Assembly (NCBI RefSeq): GCF_004364775.1
Contig: NZ_SOAL01000008.1
Span: 178,733-242,732, forward strand
Direction of reading: 5' to 3'
Origin: Comamonas sp. JUb58
GTDB taxonomy: Bacteria; Pseudomonadota; Gammaproteobacteria; Burkholderiales; Burkholderiaceae_C
Length of the DNA: 64,000 nt
Below are positions 9,221 to 18,205 of this stretch, piece after piece (the stretch's first letter is position 1; every line of letters starts with the position of its first letter). Under the pieces are notes generated by a model, which saw only the letters and a list, made by a program, of their open reading frames with translations, did no database searches and was not told the origin of the DNA. Made by a program: the position numbers and the translations under genes.

Positions 9221-10092
9221 ATGGAATGGACCGTTGAACAATTGCGGCAGTTTGTGGCCACCGCCGACAGTGGCTCTTTCTCTGCCGCTGCACGCAGCTT
9301 GGGCAAGGCGCAGTCCGCTGTCAGCACTGCTGTGGGCATGCTGGAGGTGGACCTGGGTGTCGTGCTGTTTGACCGCTCGCACCGCAATGCCCAGCTCACC
9401 GATGCGGGGCGGGTGCTGCTGCTGGAGGCGCGCGAGCTGCTGCGCCAGGCCGAGCAGCTGGACCAGCGCGCGCAGGCGCTCAGCGGCGGGGCCGATGCCG
9501 AGCTCTCGATGGCCATTGACGAGGCACTGCCCTATACGGCCGTGGCCAGCCTGTTGCGGGAGATTGCGCAGCAGTATCCGGCGCTTGAGTTGCTGCTGCT
9601 CAACGGCACCGCCACCGAGGTGGCCGACTATGTGGCGCAGGGCCGGGCGGGCATGGCCTTGCAGATCGACCGAGGACCGGTGCAGCAGCATTTTGAGCAG
9701 CGCCACCTGGGCACCGTGCCCCAGGGCGTGTTTGTGGCCGCCGACCACCCGCTGGCCGATGGCCAGGCCGTGAGCCTGCAGGCGCTGGCCCAGCACCGCC
9801 AGCTGCTGATGCATACCGAGGATGTGCATGAGCGCGCCTATAGCCCACGCGTCTGGCGCTCGGACAGCTTCACAACATTGCAGATATGGTGGCCGACAAC
9901 CTGGGCTGGGCGGTGCTGCCCGTCAATATTGCGCACTACGAAGGCAACCGCCAGGCGCTGCGCGAAGTGCCTTGCCCGGCGTTGGCACTGCCCCGGCTGT
10001 CAGTACGAATGCTCTGGCGACAGGGCGCGCAGCGCAGCCAGACAGCACAGTATGTGGAGACGCGCTTCGGCCAGTTGTTGGCGGCGATCTAG
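9221..10092 (+). pseudogene. LysR-family transcriptional regulator, interrupted by a 1-base frameshift
   Basis: The N-terminal winged helix ('EQLRQFVATADSGSFSAAAR', then 'AQSAVSTAVGMLE') and most of the effector domain are intact until about 9871. There the frame should continue as 'SDSFYNIADMVADNLGWAV', but one base is missing after AGCTTC and the reading passes into a meaningless arginine/cysteine/serine-rich tail. The correct continuation, 'MVADNLGWAVLPVNIAHYEG', is intact in the next frame from 9886 to the stop at 10092. A start at 9197 is also possible, but family proteins begin close to 'MEWTVEQLRQFV'. It is divergent to the GNAT/DHA2 pair, its likely target. Either a true pseudogene or a sequencing error. 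Confidence 0.82.
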
Positions 10093-11510
10093 TGGGAGCC
10101 GTAGGGGGTGAAGCGGCTGGCGTTCTCATCAACATCCAGCCCCTTGCCCACATACGGAAAAGCCCGCTGCGGGCACTGCGTGCGCTCGCAGACCTTGCAG
10201 CCCATGCCGATGGGGGTGGCGGCCTCCGGGTCTTCCAAGGCGATGCCCTTGGCATAGACCAGCTGCGGGGCATGGCGCAGGTCGCAGCCCAGGCCGATGG
10301 AAAAGGTTTTGCGAGGCGCGCCATAGCCACGCTGCCCGCCGGAGACGCTGCGGGCGATCCACAGATAGCGCCGGCCATCGGGCATGGCAGCCAGCTGCGC
10401 GAGTACCTGGCCGGGCTGGCCAAAGGCCTCGTAGACATTCCACAGCGGGCAGGTGCCGCCGGTGCGGCTGAAATGGAAATGCGTGGCCGACTGGCGCTTG
10501 GAAATATTGCCGGCCCGGTCCACGCGCACAAAGAAAAAGGGCACGCCGGGGTTGTCCGGTCGCTGCAAGGTGCTGAGCCGGTGGCAGACGGTTTCAAAGC
10601 CGACGGCAAAGCGCTGGCCCAGCAGGTCGATGTCGTAGCGCAGCGCCTGGGCCGCCTGCAAGAACGGGCCATAGGGCAGCAGCAGCGCACCGGCAAAGTA
10701 GTTGGCCAGGCCCAGGCGCGCCAGTCGCTGCGCGGCAGGGTCGCCGGCCAGCGCGGGCACGCGGATGAGGCTGTCGAGTTGGGGGCCGATCTCCAGCAGT
10801 GCCAGCTGCGTGGCCAACTGAAAGGCCTGCTGCGCGGGCGCCAGCGTGGGTGACAGCTGCAGCAGGCGCGAGGCCGGGTCAAACTGCCGCTTGCTGGCGC
10901 CTGCGCTTTGCACCTGCTGCACCTGGACCTGGTGCTCGTACTCCAGGCGCTGCACCAGCCAGTCCACCAAGGGGCCGCCCTGGGCCTGGGCCTGCATCGA
11001 CAGGTCTTCGGCTGCGCGGTCCACCGCGTCGAAATAGTTCTGGTGCGAGAAGAAGAAATCGCGCACCACCTCGAACGGCATGGCGGCCGGCCCCTTGGCA
11101 TGGGCGCGCTCATCGCTGCGGTCGTCACCCAACTGCAGCGACAGCGCTTCGAGCCGCTCCATGGTGTCCAGATGGCGGCGGTACAGCGCCACCACCGCCG
11201 CGCCCAGCGCCGGCATTTGCGCGGCCACCTCTTGCAGCTCGGGCAGGGCGATGGTCTCGGGCGCATCGGCCAGGGCTTCGCGCAGGCCGGCCACCAGACG
11301 TGCCTCTTCGTCTTCGGAAAACTGCTGGATGTCCACCCCCAGGCTGCGGTGCAGCTTAAGCAGCACTGACACCGTCAAGGGCCGCTGGTTTTGCTCCAGC
11401 TGGTTCAGGTAGCTGGGCGACAGGCCCAGCGTATGGGCCAGCGCAATCTGCGACAGGTTGCGCTCGGCACGCAGCTTGCGCAGCTTCACGCCCATGAAGG
11501 TTTTTTTCAT
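10089..11510 (-). CDS. XRE/ScfR-type (RamB/PrpR-like) transcriptional regulator of short-chain acyl metabolism
   Basis: A 473-residue regulator. The N-terminal HTH_3 domain (residues 8-62, 'LRKLRAERNLSQIALAHTLG') is followed by the long C-terminal domain shared by ScfR, RamB and mycobacterial PrpR. It carries Cys354 and a final cluster Cys438-x2-Cys441-x4-Cys446; in mycobacterial PrpR this region is reported to hold an Fe-S cluster. It is divergent from the thioesterase-prpC-acnD-prpF unit, with repeated TTGCG-type sites between them, so it probably controls propionate catabolism. This differs from the sigma54-dependent PrpR of enteric bacteria. Its stop overlaps by three bases the stop of the convergent LysR remnant. 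Confidence 0.85.
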   Translation of the reverse strand: MKKTFMGVKLRKLRAERNLSQIALAHTLGLSPSYLNQLEQNQRPLTVSVLLKLHRSLGVDIQQFSEDEEARLVAGLREALADAPETIALPELQEVAAQMPALGAAVVALYRRHLDTMERLEALSLQLGDDRSDERAHAKGPAAMPFEVVRDFFFSHQNYFDAVDRAAEDLSMQAQAQGGPLVDWLVQRLEYEHQVQVQQVQSAGASKRQFDPASRLLQLSPTLAPAQQAFQLATQLALLEIGPQLDSLIRVPALAGDPAAQRLARLGLANYFAGALLLPYGPFLQAAQALRYDIDLLGQRFAVGFETVCHRLSTLQRPDNPGVPFFFVRVDRAGNISKRQSATHFHFSRTGGTCPLWNVYEAFGQPGQVLAQLAAMPDGRRYLWIARSVSGGQRGYGAPRKTFSIGLGCDLRHAPQLVYAKGIALEDPEAATPIGMGCKVCERTQCPQRAFPYVGKGLDVDENASRFTPYGSH

Positions 11511-11550
11511 AGCCAGGTCTCTTGTTTCATCGGGGGTGGTAGCCGCGACT

Positions 11551-11672
11551 AGGGTTTGCCAATTTTGTGGATTCTATCAATTCGCAAAATTCGCAAAATG
11601 GCAATTTTCATTCGCAGAAATTCGCCATTTCAGTGCTATCCACCGCATGGCATTTTGCGTAAATTGCGAAGC
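11551..11672. promoter_or_regulatory. Control region of the propionate cluster with repeated TTCGCAA/TTGCGAA sites
   Basis: The divergent gap holds a tandem repeat, TTCGCAAAATTCGCAAAATG at 11581-11600, then GGCAATTTT, TTCGCAGAA and TTCGCCATTT up to 11630. A second block, TTTTGCGTAAATTGCGAA, lies at 11653-11670 just before the thioesterase start. RamB/ScfR-family regulators are known to bind pairs of TTTGCAAA-like half sites, so these are good operator candidates for the adjacent regulator. The block at 11653-11670 touches the translation start region, and no Shine-Dalgarno sequence is apparent there. Confidence 0.6.
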
Positions 11673-12071
11673 ATGACAAAACCCATCGGCATTGTTGAGC
11701 TGCAGGAACTGGTACTGCCGGCGCTGGCCAACCACCACGGCACGCTGTTTGCGGGCCAAGGTCTGCAGTTGATGGCCAAGGCCGCGTTTCTGGCGGCCCG
11801 CAGCCTCGCGCAACGTGAGGTGGTGATGGCGGCCGTCAGCCGGGTGGACTTTGTGGCACCGGCACCAGTAGGCCATGGGCTGACCCTGCGTGCCTGGGTC
11901 AGCCGGGTGGGGCGCAGCTCGATGACCGTCTGCGTCACTGGCCTGGCGGACCTGCCCGGTACCCCACCAGAGGAAATTCTCAAAGGTTTGTTTGAAATGG
12001 TGGCCGTCGATGCCAAAGGCCGGCCAGTCTCTCTTGATTGCGCATATTTGAACCAGGAAACCCCGCTATGA
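11673..12071 (+). CDS. Hot-dog fold acyl-CoA thioesterase (YciA-like)
   Basis: A 132-residue single hot-dog domain. '[20 protein letters not shown]' matches the N/D-x-x-GTLFGG signature of acyl-CoA thioester hydrolases, and '[19 protein letters not shown]' follows as in the family. The frame is open 117 bases further upstream through the repeat-rich control region, but residues there are not family-like, so the ATG at 11673 is chosen. The stop overlaps the prpC start by four bases. Placed first in a propionate operon, it may hydrolyse surplus propionyl-CoA or methylcitrate-cycle acyl-CoAs; that role is inferred. Confidence 0.8.
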   Translation: MTKPIGIVELQELVLPALANHHGTLFAGQGLQLMAKAAFLAARSLAQREVVMAAVSRVDFVAPAPVGHGLTLRAWVSRVGRSSMTVCVTGLADLPGTPPEEILKGLFEMVAVDAKGRPVSLDCAYLNQETPL

Positions 12072-13246
12072 CCACCACGACCACCGAGGCCACTGCGCCC
12101 AGCACACCTTCGACCTTCAAACCCAAGAAATCGGTTGCGCTCTCGGGAGTGACGGCGGGCAACACCGCTTTGTGCACGGTGGGCCGCAGCGGCAATGACC
12201 TGCACTACCGGGGCTATGACATTCTGGACATGGCCCAGGTCTGCGAGTTTGAGGAGATTGCCCACCTGCTGGTACACGGCAAGCTGCCCAATCGGGCAGA
12301 ACTGCGGGCCTACAAGGACAAGCTCAAGGCGCTGCGCGGCCTGCCCGCCAGCGTCAAGCAGGCGCTGGAGCAGCTGCCTGCGGCCAGCCACCCGATGGAT
12401 GTGATGCGCACGGGCGTATCGGTGCTGGGCTGCACCCTGCCCGAGAAGGACGACCACAACCTGCCCGGCGCTCGCGATATTGCCGACCGCCTGATGGCCT
12501 CGCTGGGCTCGATGCTGCTGTACTGGTACCACTTCAGCACCTCGGGCAAATGCATCGATGTGGAGACCGATGACGACTCCATCGGCGCGCATTTTCTGCA
12601 CCTGCTGCATGGCAAGAAGCCCAGTGCGCTGTGGGAGCGGGCCATGCACACCTCGCTCAACCTGTATGCCGAGCATGAGTTCAACGCCTCGACCTTCACC
12701 GCCCGCGTGGTGGCTGGCACCGGCAGCGACATGTATTCGTCGATCACCGGCGCGATTGGCGCGCTGCGTGGCCCCAAGCACGGCGGCGCCAACGAGGTGG
12801 CCTTCGAGATCCAGAAGCGCTACGACAGCGCCGATGCCGCCGAGGCCGATATACGCCGCCGGGTGGAGAACAAGGAAGTGGTGATTGGTTTTGGCCACCC
12901 CGTCTACACCGTCAGCGACCCGCGCAATGTCGTCATCAAGGGCGTGGCCAAGGAGCTGTCGCTGGAGGCCGGCTCCACCAAGATGTACGACATTGCCGAG
13001 CGCCTGGAGACGGTAATGTGGGAGGTCAAGAAGATGTTCCCCAACCTCGACTGGTTCAGCGCCGTGAGCTACCACATGATGGGCGTGCCCACTGCCATGT
13101 TCACGCCGCTGTTTGTGATTGCGCGCACCAGCGGCTGGGCGGCGCATGTGATCGAGCAGCGCGTGGACAACAAGATCATCCGCCCCAGCGCGCATTACAC
13201 GGGGCCGGAAGACCAGGTGTTCCAGCCCATCGAACAGCGCGGCTGA
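12068..13246 (+). CDS. prpC: 2-methylcitrate synthase
   Basis: A 392-residue citrate-synthase-fold enzyme condensing propionyl-CoA with oxaloacetate to 2-methylcitrate. The opening '[18 protein letters not shown]' and '[13 protein letters not shown]' is typical of PrpC rather than the housekeeping citrate synthase. The active-site segments 'GPKHGGANE' and '[13 protein letters not shown]' are present. An upstream in-frame start would lie within the thioesterase gene; the ATG at 12068 overlaps its stop (ATGA). It is followed by acnD after 88 bases. Cytoplasmic, first dedicated step of the methylcitrate cycle. Confidence 0.95.
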   Translation: MTTTTTEATAPSTPSTFKPKKSVALSGVTAGNTALCTVGRSGNDLHYRGYDILDMAQVCEFEEIAHLLVHGKLPNRAELRAYKDKLKALRGLPASVKQALEQLPAASHPMDVMRTGVSVLGCTLPEKDDHNLPGARDIADRLMASLGSMLLYWYHFSTSGKCIDVETDDDSIGAHFLHLLHGKKPSALWERAMHTSLNLYAEHEFNASTFTARVVAGTGSDMYSSITGAIGALRGPKHGGANEVAFEIQKRYDSADAAEADIRRRVENKEVVIGFGHPVYTVSDPRNVVIKGVAKELSLEAGSTKMYDIAERLETVMWEVKKMFPNLDWFSAVSYHMMGVPTAMFTPLFVIARTSGWAAHVIEQRVDNKIIRPSAHYTGPEDQVFQPIEQRG

Positions 13247-13334
13247 GCGGCTGCCGGCCGACCCGACTTTCTCCCGATCCCTATAGAAATAGCGACACCG
13301 TGCGGGTGGCCTGCCCGCCGGTTTGCACTGCCCC

Positions 13335-15974
13335 ATGAACACCGATTACAGACAAGCACTGGCCGGCAGCGGCCTGGATTATTTTGATGCGCAGGCGGCA
13401 GTCGATGCGCTGGCGCCCGGCGCCTGGACCCGGCTGCCGTACACGGCGCGGGTGCATGCCGAAAACCTGGTGCGCCGCGCCGACCCGGCCCAGTTGCCGG
13501 ATTACCTGCGCCAGCTCATCGAGCGCAGGCGCGATATCGACTTTCCCTGGTTCCCCGTGCGCGTGGTCTGCCATGACATCCTGGGCCAGACCGCCTTGGT
13601 GGACCTGGCGGGCCTGCGCGATGCGATTGCCCAGGCGGGCGGTGACCCGGCCGCCGTCAACCCTGTTGTGCCGGTGCAGCTGATCGTGGACCATTCGCTG
13701 GCCGTGGAATGCGGCGGGTTTGACCCCCAAGCCTTTGAGAAGAACCGCGCGATCGAAGACCGCCGGAACGAGGACCGCTTCCATTTCATCGAATGGAGCA
13801 AGAAGGCCTTTGCGAACGTGGACGTGATCCCGGCGGGCAACGGCATCATGCACCAAATCAATCTGGAGAAGATGTCCCCGGTGGTCTATGTGCAAGATGG
13901 CGTCGCCTTTCCCGATACCTGCGTGGGCACGGACAGCCATACCCCGCATGTGGATGCGCTGGGCGTGATTGCAGTGGGCGTGGGCGGCCTGGAGGCCGAG
14001 AACGTGATGCTGGGCCGGGCCTCGTGGATGCGGCTGCCCGACATTGTCGGCGTGGCCCTGAGCGGACGGCCCCAGCCGGGCATTACCGCGACCGACATTG
14101 TGCTGGCGCTGACGGAGTTTTTGCGCCAGCAAAAGGTGGTGGGCGCCTATGTGGAGTTTTATGGCGAGGGTGCGCGCAGCCTCTCGATTGGCGACCGCGC
14201 CACCATTGCCAATATGTGCCCGGAGTATGGCGCCACTGCCGCGCTGTTTGCGGTGGATGAGCAGACCTTGGCCTACCTGCGGCTGACCGGCCGCGATGAA
14301 AAGCAGGTGCAGCTGGTGGAGACCTATGCCAAGACCGCCGGTTTCTGGGCCGACAGCCTGGCCCAGGTGAGCTACGAGCGGGTGCTGCAGTTTGACCTGT
14401 CCACCGTGGTGCGCAATATGGCCGGCCCCTCCAACCCGCACCGCCGCCTGCCGACCTCGCAGCTGGCCGAGCGCGGCATTGCCGGCACCGAGCCCCTGGC
14501 GCTGGCGCGCGCGCAGGAGGCGCAGGGCCTGCTGCCCGATGGCGCCGTCATCATCGCCGCCATCACCAGCTGCACCAACACCAGCAATCCGCGCAATGTG
14601 ATGGCTGCGGCGCTGCTGGCGCGCAATGCCCGGCGCCTGGGCCTGGTGCGCAAGCCCTGGGTGAAAACCTCGCTCGCGCCTGGCTCCAAGGCGGTGGAGC
14701 TGTACCTGCAAGAGGCGGGGCTGCTTGAGGACCTGGAGGCGCTGGGCTTTGGCATCGTCGCCTTTGCCTGCACCACCTGCAATGGCATGAGCGGCGCGCT
14801 AGATCCCCGCATCCAGCAGGAGATCATCGATCGCGACCTGTATGCAACGGCCGTGCTCTCGGGCAACCGCAATTTCGATGGCCGCATCCACCCCTATGCC
14901 AAGCAGGCGTTTCTGGCCTCGCCCCCGCTGGTGGTGGCCTATGCGATTGCAGGCACGGTGCGCTTCGATATCGAGAAGGATGTGCTGGGCATCGTCGATG
15001 GGCGGGAGATCCGTCTGCAAGACCTCTGGCCCAGCGATGCAGAGATCGATGCTGTTGTGGCCCAGGCTGTGAAGCCAGCGCAGTACCGCGCCGTGTATGA
15101 GCCCATGTTTGCGCTGCGCGTGGACGATGGCGAGCAGGCCGAGGCGCAGTATGCCTGGCGCCCCGAGTCCACCTATATCCGCCGACCACCGTACTGGGAT
15201 ACCGAAGGCGTGGGCGCGCTGGCCGCCCACCCGCGCAGCCTGCAGGGCATGCGGCCGCTGGCGCTGCTGCCGGACAACATCACCACCGACCACCTCTCGC
15301 CGTCCAATGCCATTCTGGCCAGCTCGGCCGCCGGGGAGTACCTGGCCAAGATGGGCCTGCCCGAGGAGGACTTCAACTCCTACGCCACCCACCGGGGCGA
15401 CCACCTGACGGCGATGCGCGCTACCTTTGCCAACCCCCAGCTCGTCAACGAGATGGCCGTGGTCGATGGCCAGGTGCAAAAGGGCTCGCTGGCCCGCATC
15501 GAGCCTGAGGGCCGGGTGGTGCGCATGTGGGAGGCGATGGAGACCTATCTGGCGCGCCGCCAGCCGCTGATCATCATTGCCGGCGCCGACTACGGCCAGG
15601 GCTCCAGCCGCGACTGGGCCGCCAAGGGCGTGCGCCTGGCCGGGGTGGAGACGGTGGTGGCGGAGGGCTTTGAGCGCATCCACCGCACCAACCTGATCGG
15701 CATGGGCGTGCTGCCCTTGGAGTTCAAGCCCGGCACCACGCGCAAGACGCTGCAGCTGGACGGCACGGAGACCTATGATGTGGAAGGTGAACGCACACCG
15801 CTGGCCACGCTGAGCCTGGTGGTCCGGCGCCGCAACGGCCAGATCGACCGCGTGCCGGTGACCTGCCGCCTGGATACCGGCGAGGAGCTGTCTGTCTACG
15901 AGGCAGGCGGTGTGCTGCAGCGCTTTGCGCAGGATTTTCTGGCATCCCGCGCTGCGCAAGTCGCCCCGGTGTGA
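13335..15974 (+). CDS. acnD: Fe/S-dependent 2-methylisocitrate dehydratase AcnD
   Basis: An 879-residue aconitase-family enzyme that dehydrates 2-methylcitrate to 2-methylaconitate and needs PrpF to complete the route. The three [4Fe-4S] ligands are Cys413 ('SCTNTSNPRN'), Cys479 and Cys482 ('CTTCNG'), with the spacing of AcnA-type aconitases. The C-terminal swivel domain contains 'DYGQGSSRDWAAKG'. The gap before it contains a short AT-rich palindrome CTATAGAAATAG. The start at 13335 (MNTDYRQ) is preferred to one 12 bases upstream because it matches AcnD N-termini. It is the third gene of the operon. Confidence 0.95.
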   Translation: MNTDYRQALAGSGLDYFDAQAAVDALAPGAWTRLPYTARVHAENLVRRADPAQLPDYLRQLIERRRDIDFPWFPVRVVCHDILGQTALVDLAGLRDAIAQAGGDPAAVNPVVPVQLIVDHSLAVECGGFDPQAFEKNRAIEDRRNEDRFHFIEWSKKAFANVDVIPAGNGIMHQINLEKMSPVVYVQDGVAFPDTCVGTDSHTPHVDALGVIAVGVGGLEAENVMLGRASWMRLPDIVGVALSGRPQPGITATDIVLALTEFLRQQKVVGAYVEFYGEGARSLSIGDRATIANMCPEYGATAALFAVDEQTLAYLRLTGRDEKQVQLVETYAKTAGFWADSLAQVSYERVLQFDLSTVVRNMAGPSNPHRRLPTSQLAERGIAGTEPLALARAQEAQGLLPDGAVIIAAITSCTNTSNPRNVMAAALLARNARRLGLVRKPWVKTSLAPGSKAVELYLQEAGLLEDLEALGFGIVAFACTTCNGMSGALDPRIQQEIIDRDLYATAVLSGNRNFDGRIHPYAKQAFLASPPLVVAYAIAGTVRFDIEKDVLGIVDGREIRLQDLWPSDAEIDAVVAQAVKPAQYRAVYEPMFALRVDDGEQAEAQYAWRPESTYIRRPPYWDTEGVGALAAHPRSLQGMRPLALLPDNITTDHLSPSNAILASSAAGEYLAKMGLPEEDFNSYATHRGDHLTAMRATFANPQLVNEMAVVDGQVQKGSLARIEPEGRVVRMWEAMETYLARRQPLIIIAGADYGQGSSRDWAAKGVRLAGVETVVAEGFERIHRTNLIGMGVLPLEFKPGTTRKTLQLDGTETYDVEGERTPLATLSLVVRRRNGQIDRVPVTCRLDTGEELSVYEAGGVLQRFAQDFLASRAAQVAPV

Positions 15975-15999
15975 ATGCCCAGTTTTTTTCTGAACGACC

Positions 16000-17199
16000 A
16001 TGACAACCCTGACCGCCCATCCTCCCCAGATCAAGATCCCCGCCATCTATATGCGTGGTGGCACCAGCAAGGGGGTGTTCTTCCATGTGCCGGATTTGCC
16101 GCTGCCCGCGCAGCAGCCCGGCGCGGCGCGCGACGCCATCCTGCTGCGCACCCTGGGCAGCCCCGACCCCTATGGCAAGCAGATCGATGGCATGGGCAAT
16201 GCGTCGTCCAGCACCAGCAAGGCGGTGCTGCTGGCCAGGAGCACGCAGCCGGACCATGATGTGGACTACCTCTTTGGCCAGGTCGCTATCGACAAGCCCT
16301 TTGTGGACTGGAGCGGCAACTGCGGCAACCTGTCGGCAGCGGTGGGCCCTTGCGCCATCGCGATGGGCCTGATCGACCCGGCCCGCATCCCGCAGGACGG
16401 CCTGTGCACGGTGCGCATCTGGCAGGCCAATATTGGGAAGACCATCATTGCCCAGGTACCCATCCGCAACGGAGAGGTGCAGGAGACTGGAGACTTTGAG
16501 CTGGATGGCGTGAGTTTTCCTGCCGCCGAGGTGCAGCTGGCCTTTATGGATCCTGCCGACGAGGGCGAGGATGGTGGTGCGATGTTCCCCACCGGCCAGC
16601 TGGTGGATCAGCTCGATGTGCCAGGGGTAGGCAGCTTTGCCGCCACCTTGATCAATGCGGGCATCCCGACGATCTTTCTGAACGCACAAGACCTGGGCTA
16701 CACCGGCCGCGAGCTGCAGGGCGACATCAATGGCGACGCCCAGGCCTTGGCGCGGCTGGAGACCATTCGTGCCCATGGCGCGCTGAAGATGGGCCTGATC
16801 CAGGACCTGAGCGAGGCCGCCAGCCGCCAGCACACGCCCAAACTTGCCTTTGTGGCGCCGCCGGCCAGCTACACGGCATCCAGCGGCAAGGCGGTAGAGG
16901 CGCAGGACGTGGACCTGCTGGTGCGGGCACTGTCGATGGGCCTGCTGCACCACGCGATGATGGGTACGGCAGCGGTGGCGATTGGCACGGCAGCAGCAGT
17001 GCCGGGCACCCTGGTCAACCTGGCCGCCGGCGGGGGCGAGCGCAGCGCGGTGCGCTTTGGCCACCCCTCGGGCAGCCTGCGGGTGGGGGCGGAGGCATGT
17101 CTGCAGGATGGCCAGTGGATGGTGGCCAAGGCGCTGATGAGCCGCAGCGCACGCATTTTGATGGAAGGCGCCGTGCGGGTGCCGGGCGATTGTTTTTGA
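16000..17199 (+). CDS. prpF: 2-methylaconitate cis-trans isomerase PrpF
   Basis: A 399-residue diaminopimelate-epimerase-fold isomerase that converts the AcnD product into the isomer hydrated to 2-methylisocitrate. The family opener 'YMRGGTSKGVFF' (residues 18-28) and the catalytic-cysteine motif 'GNCGNLS' with Cys108 are clear, as are 'GMGNASSSTSKA' and 'HPSGSLRVG'. It follows acnD by 25 bases. A paralogous family member, PmdU, lies about 13 kb downstream and acts in aromatic degradation. No strong ribosome-binding site is visible, suggesting coupling to acnD translation. Confidence 0.95.
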   Translation: MTTLTAHPPQIKIPAIYMRGGTSKGVFFHVPDLPLPAQQPGAARDAILLRTLGSPDPYGKQIDGMGNASSSTSKAVLLARSTQPDHDVDYLFGQVAIDKPFVDWSGNCGNLSAAVGPCAIAMGLIDPARIPQDGLCTVRIWQANIGKTIIAQVPIRNGEVQETGDFELDGVSFPAAEVQLAFMDPADEGEDGGAMFPTGQLVDQLDVPGVGSFAATLINAGIPTIFLNAQDLGYTGRELQGDINGDAQALARLETIRAHGALKMGLIQDLSEAASRQHTPKLAFVAPPASYTASSGKAVEAQDVDLLVRALSMGLLHHAMMGTAAVAIGTAAAVPGTLVNLAAGGGERSAVRFGHPSGSLRVGAEACLQDGQWMVAKALMSRSARILMEGAVRVPGDCF

Positions 17200-17214
17200 A
17201 CAGGGGACTGTGGA

Positions 17215-18075
17215 ATGGATACCAAGAAACTGCTGAAAGACATGGTGGCGGCACGCCGGGGCGTGCTGGTGCCGGGGGCCTTCAATGCGCTGTCGGCCAA
17301 GGTGATCGAGGACCTGGGCTTTGAGGCCATCTATGTCACGGGCGCGGGCGTGACCAATATGTGGTTTGGCATGCCAGACCAGGGCTTTATGGGGCTGGCC
17401 GAGATTGCCGACCACACGGCGCGCATTCGCGATACGGTCAGTGTGCCCTTGCTGGTGGATGCCGATACCGGCTTTGGCAATGCGCTCAATGTCTACCACA
17501 CGGTGCGCACCCTGGAGCGCGCCGGCGCCGACTGCATCCAGCTGGAGGACCAGGTGGCGCCCAAGCGCTGCGGGCATTTCAACGGCAAGGAGGTGATCTC
17601 CACCGAAGAGGCGGTGAGCAAGATCAAGGCTGCCGTCGATGCCCGGCGCGACCCCAACCTGCTGATCATGGCCCGTACCGATGCGGCGGCCACCCATGGC
17701 TTTGAGGCGGCCGTGGAGCGTGCCCAGCGCTTTGCTGAAGCCGGGGCCGACATTCTGTTTGTGGAGGCCGTTACCACGGCCGAAGAGATCCGTGCGCTGC
17801 CGACCCGGCTGGCCGCCCCGCAGCTGATGAACATGGTGATTGGCGGCAAGACCCCCATTTTTGATGCAGAGCAGCTGGGCGAACTGGGCTACGGCATCGT
17901 GCTCTATGCCAATGCGGCGCTGCAGGGCGCCGTGGCCGGCATGCAGAAAACCTTGACTGTGCTGCGCGACGAGAAGGCGGTGCAGGAGTCCAGCGGTTTG
18001 GTGGCGACCTTTGCCGAGCGCCAGCGCCTGGTGGGCAAGCCGGCTTGGGATGCGCTGGAGAAGCGCTTTAGCTGA
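17215..18075 (+). CDS. Isocitrate lyase/PEP mutase-family enzyme, probable 2-methylisocitrate lyase
   Basis: A 286-residue alpha/beta-barrel protein with the catalytic loop 'KRCGH' (residues 117-121, Cys119) and the metal-binding 'DADTGFG' (82-88). Position after prpF implies cleavage of 2-methylisocitrate to pyruvate and succinate, the step missing from the rest of the cluster. However, the N-terminal part ('PGAFNALSAKVIEDLGFEAI', 'GAGVTNMWFGMPD') resembles the broader oxaloacetate-decarboxylase/dimethylmalate-lyase-like subgroup as much as classic PrpB, and the gene is last rather than first in the operon. Lyase chemistry is well supported; the exact substrate is inferred from context. Confidence 0.78.
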   Translation: MDTKKLLKDMVAARRGVLVPGAFNALSAKVIEDLGFEAIYVTGAGVTNMWFGMPDQGFMGLAEIADHTARIRDTVSVPLLVDADTGFGNALNVYHTVRTLERAGADCIQLEDQVAPKRCGHFNGKEVISTEEAVSKIKAAVDARRDPNLLIMARTDAAATHGFEAAVERAQRFAEAGADILFVEAVTTAEEIRALPTRLAAPQLMNMVIGGKTPIFDAEQLGELGYGIVLYANAALQGAVAGMQKTLTVLRDEKAVQESSGLVATFAERQRLVGKPAWDALEKRFS

Positions 18076-18205
18076 TAGTTCCGTGCTGGCCGCCGCCATG
18101 CGGTGGTCATGAAACTGTCATGGCGCTGAAATTCACCAGTTTCAGTGAGGGGCAAGGGCCTGGGCTTGCGGAATAATTGCAGCACTTGGAATTTGAACGG
18201 ACCCC

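Noticed and set aside
18111..18143. Terminator after the PrpB-like gene from GAAACTG/CAGTTTC arms
   Set aside because: The arms are 19 bases apart, an alternative CTGAAA/TTTCAG pairing competes, and there is no T-run; it is mentioned only as a possible operator.
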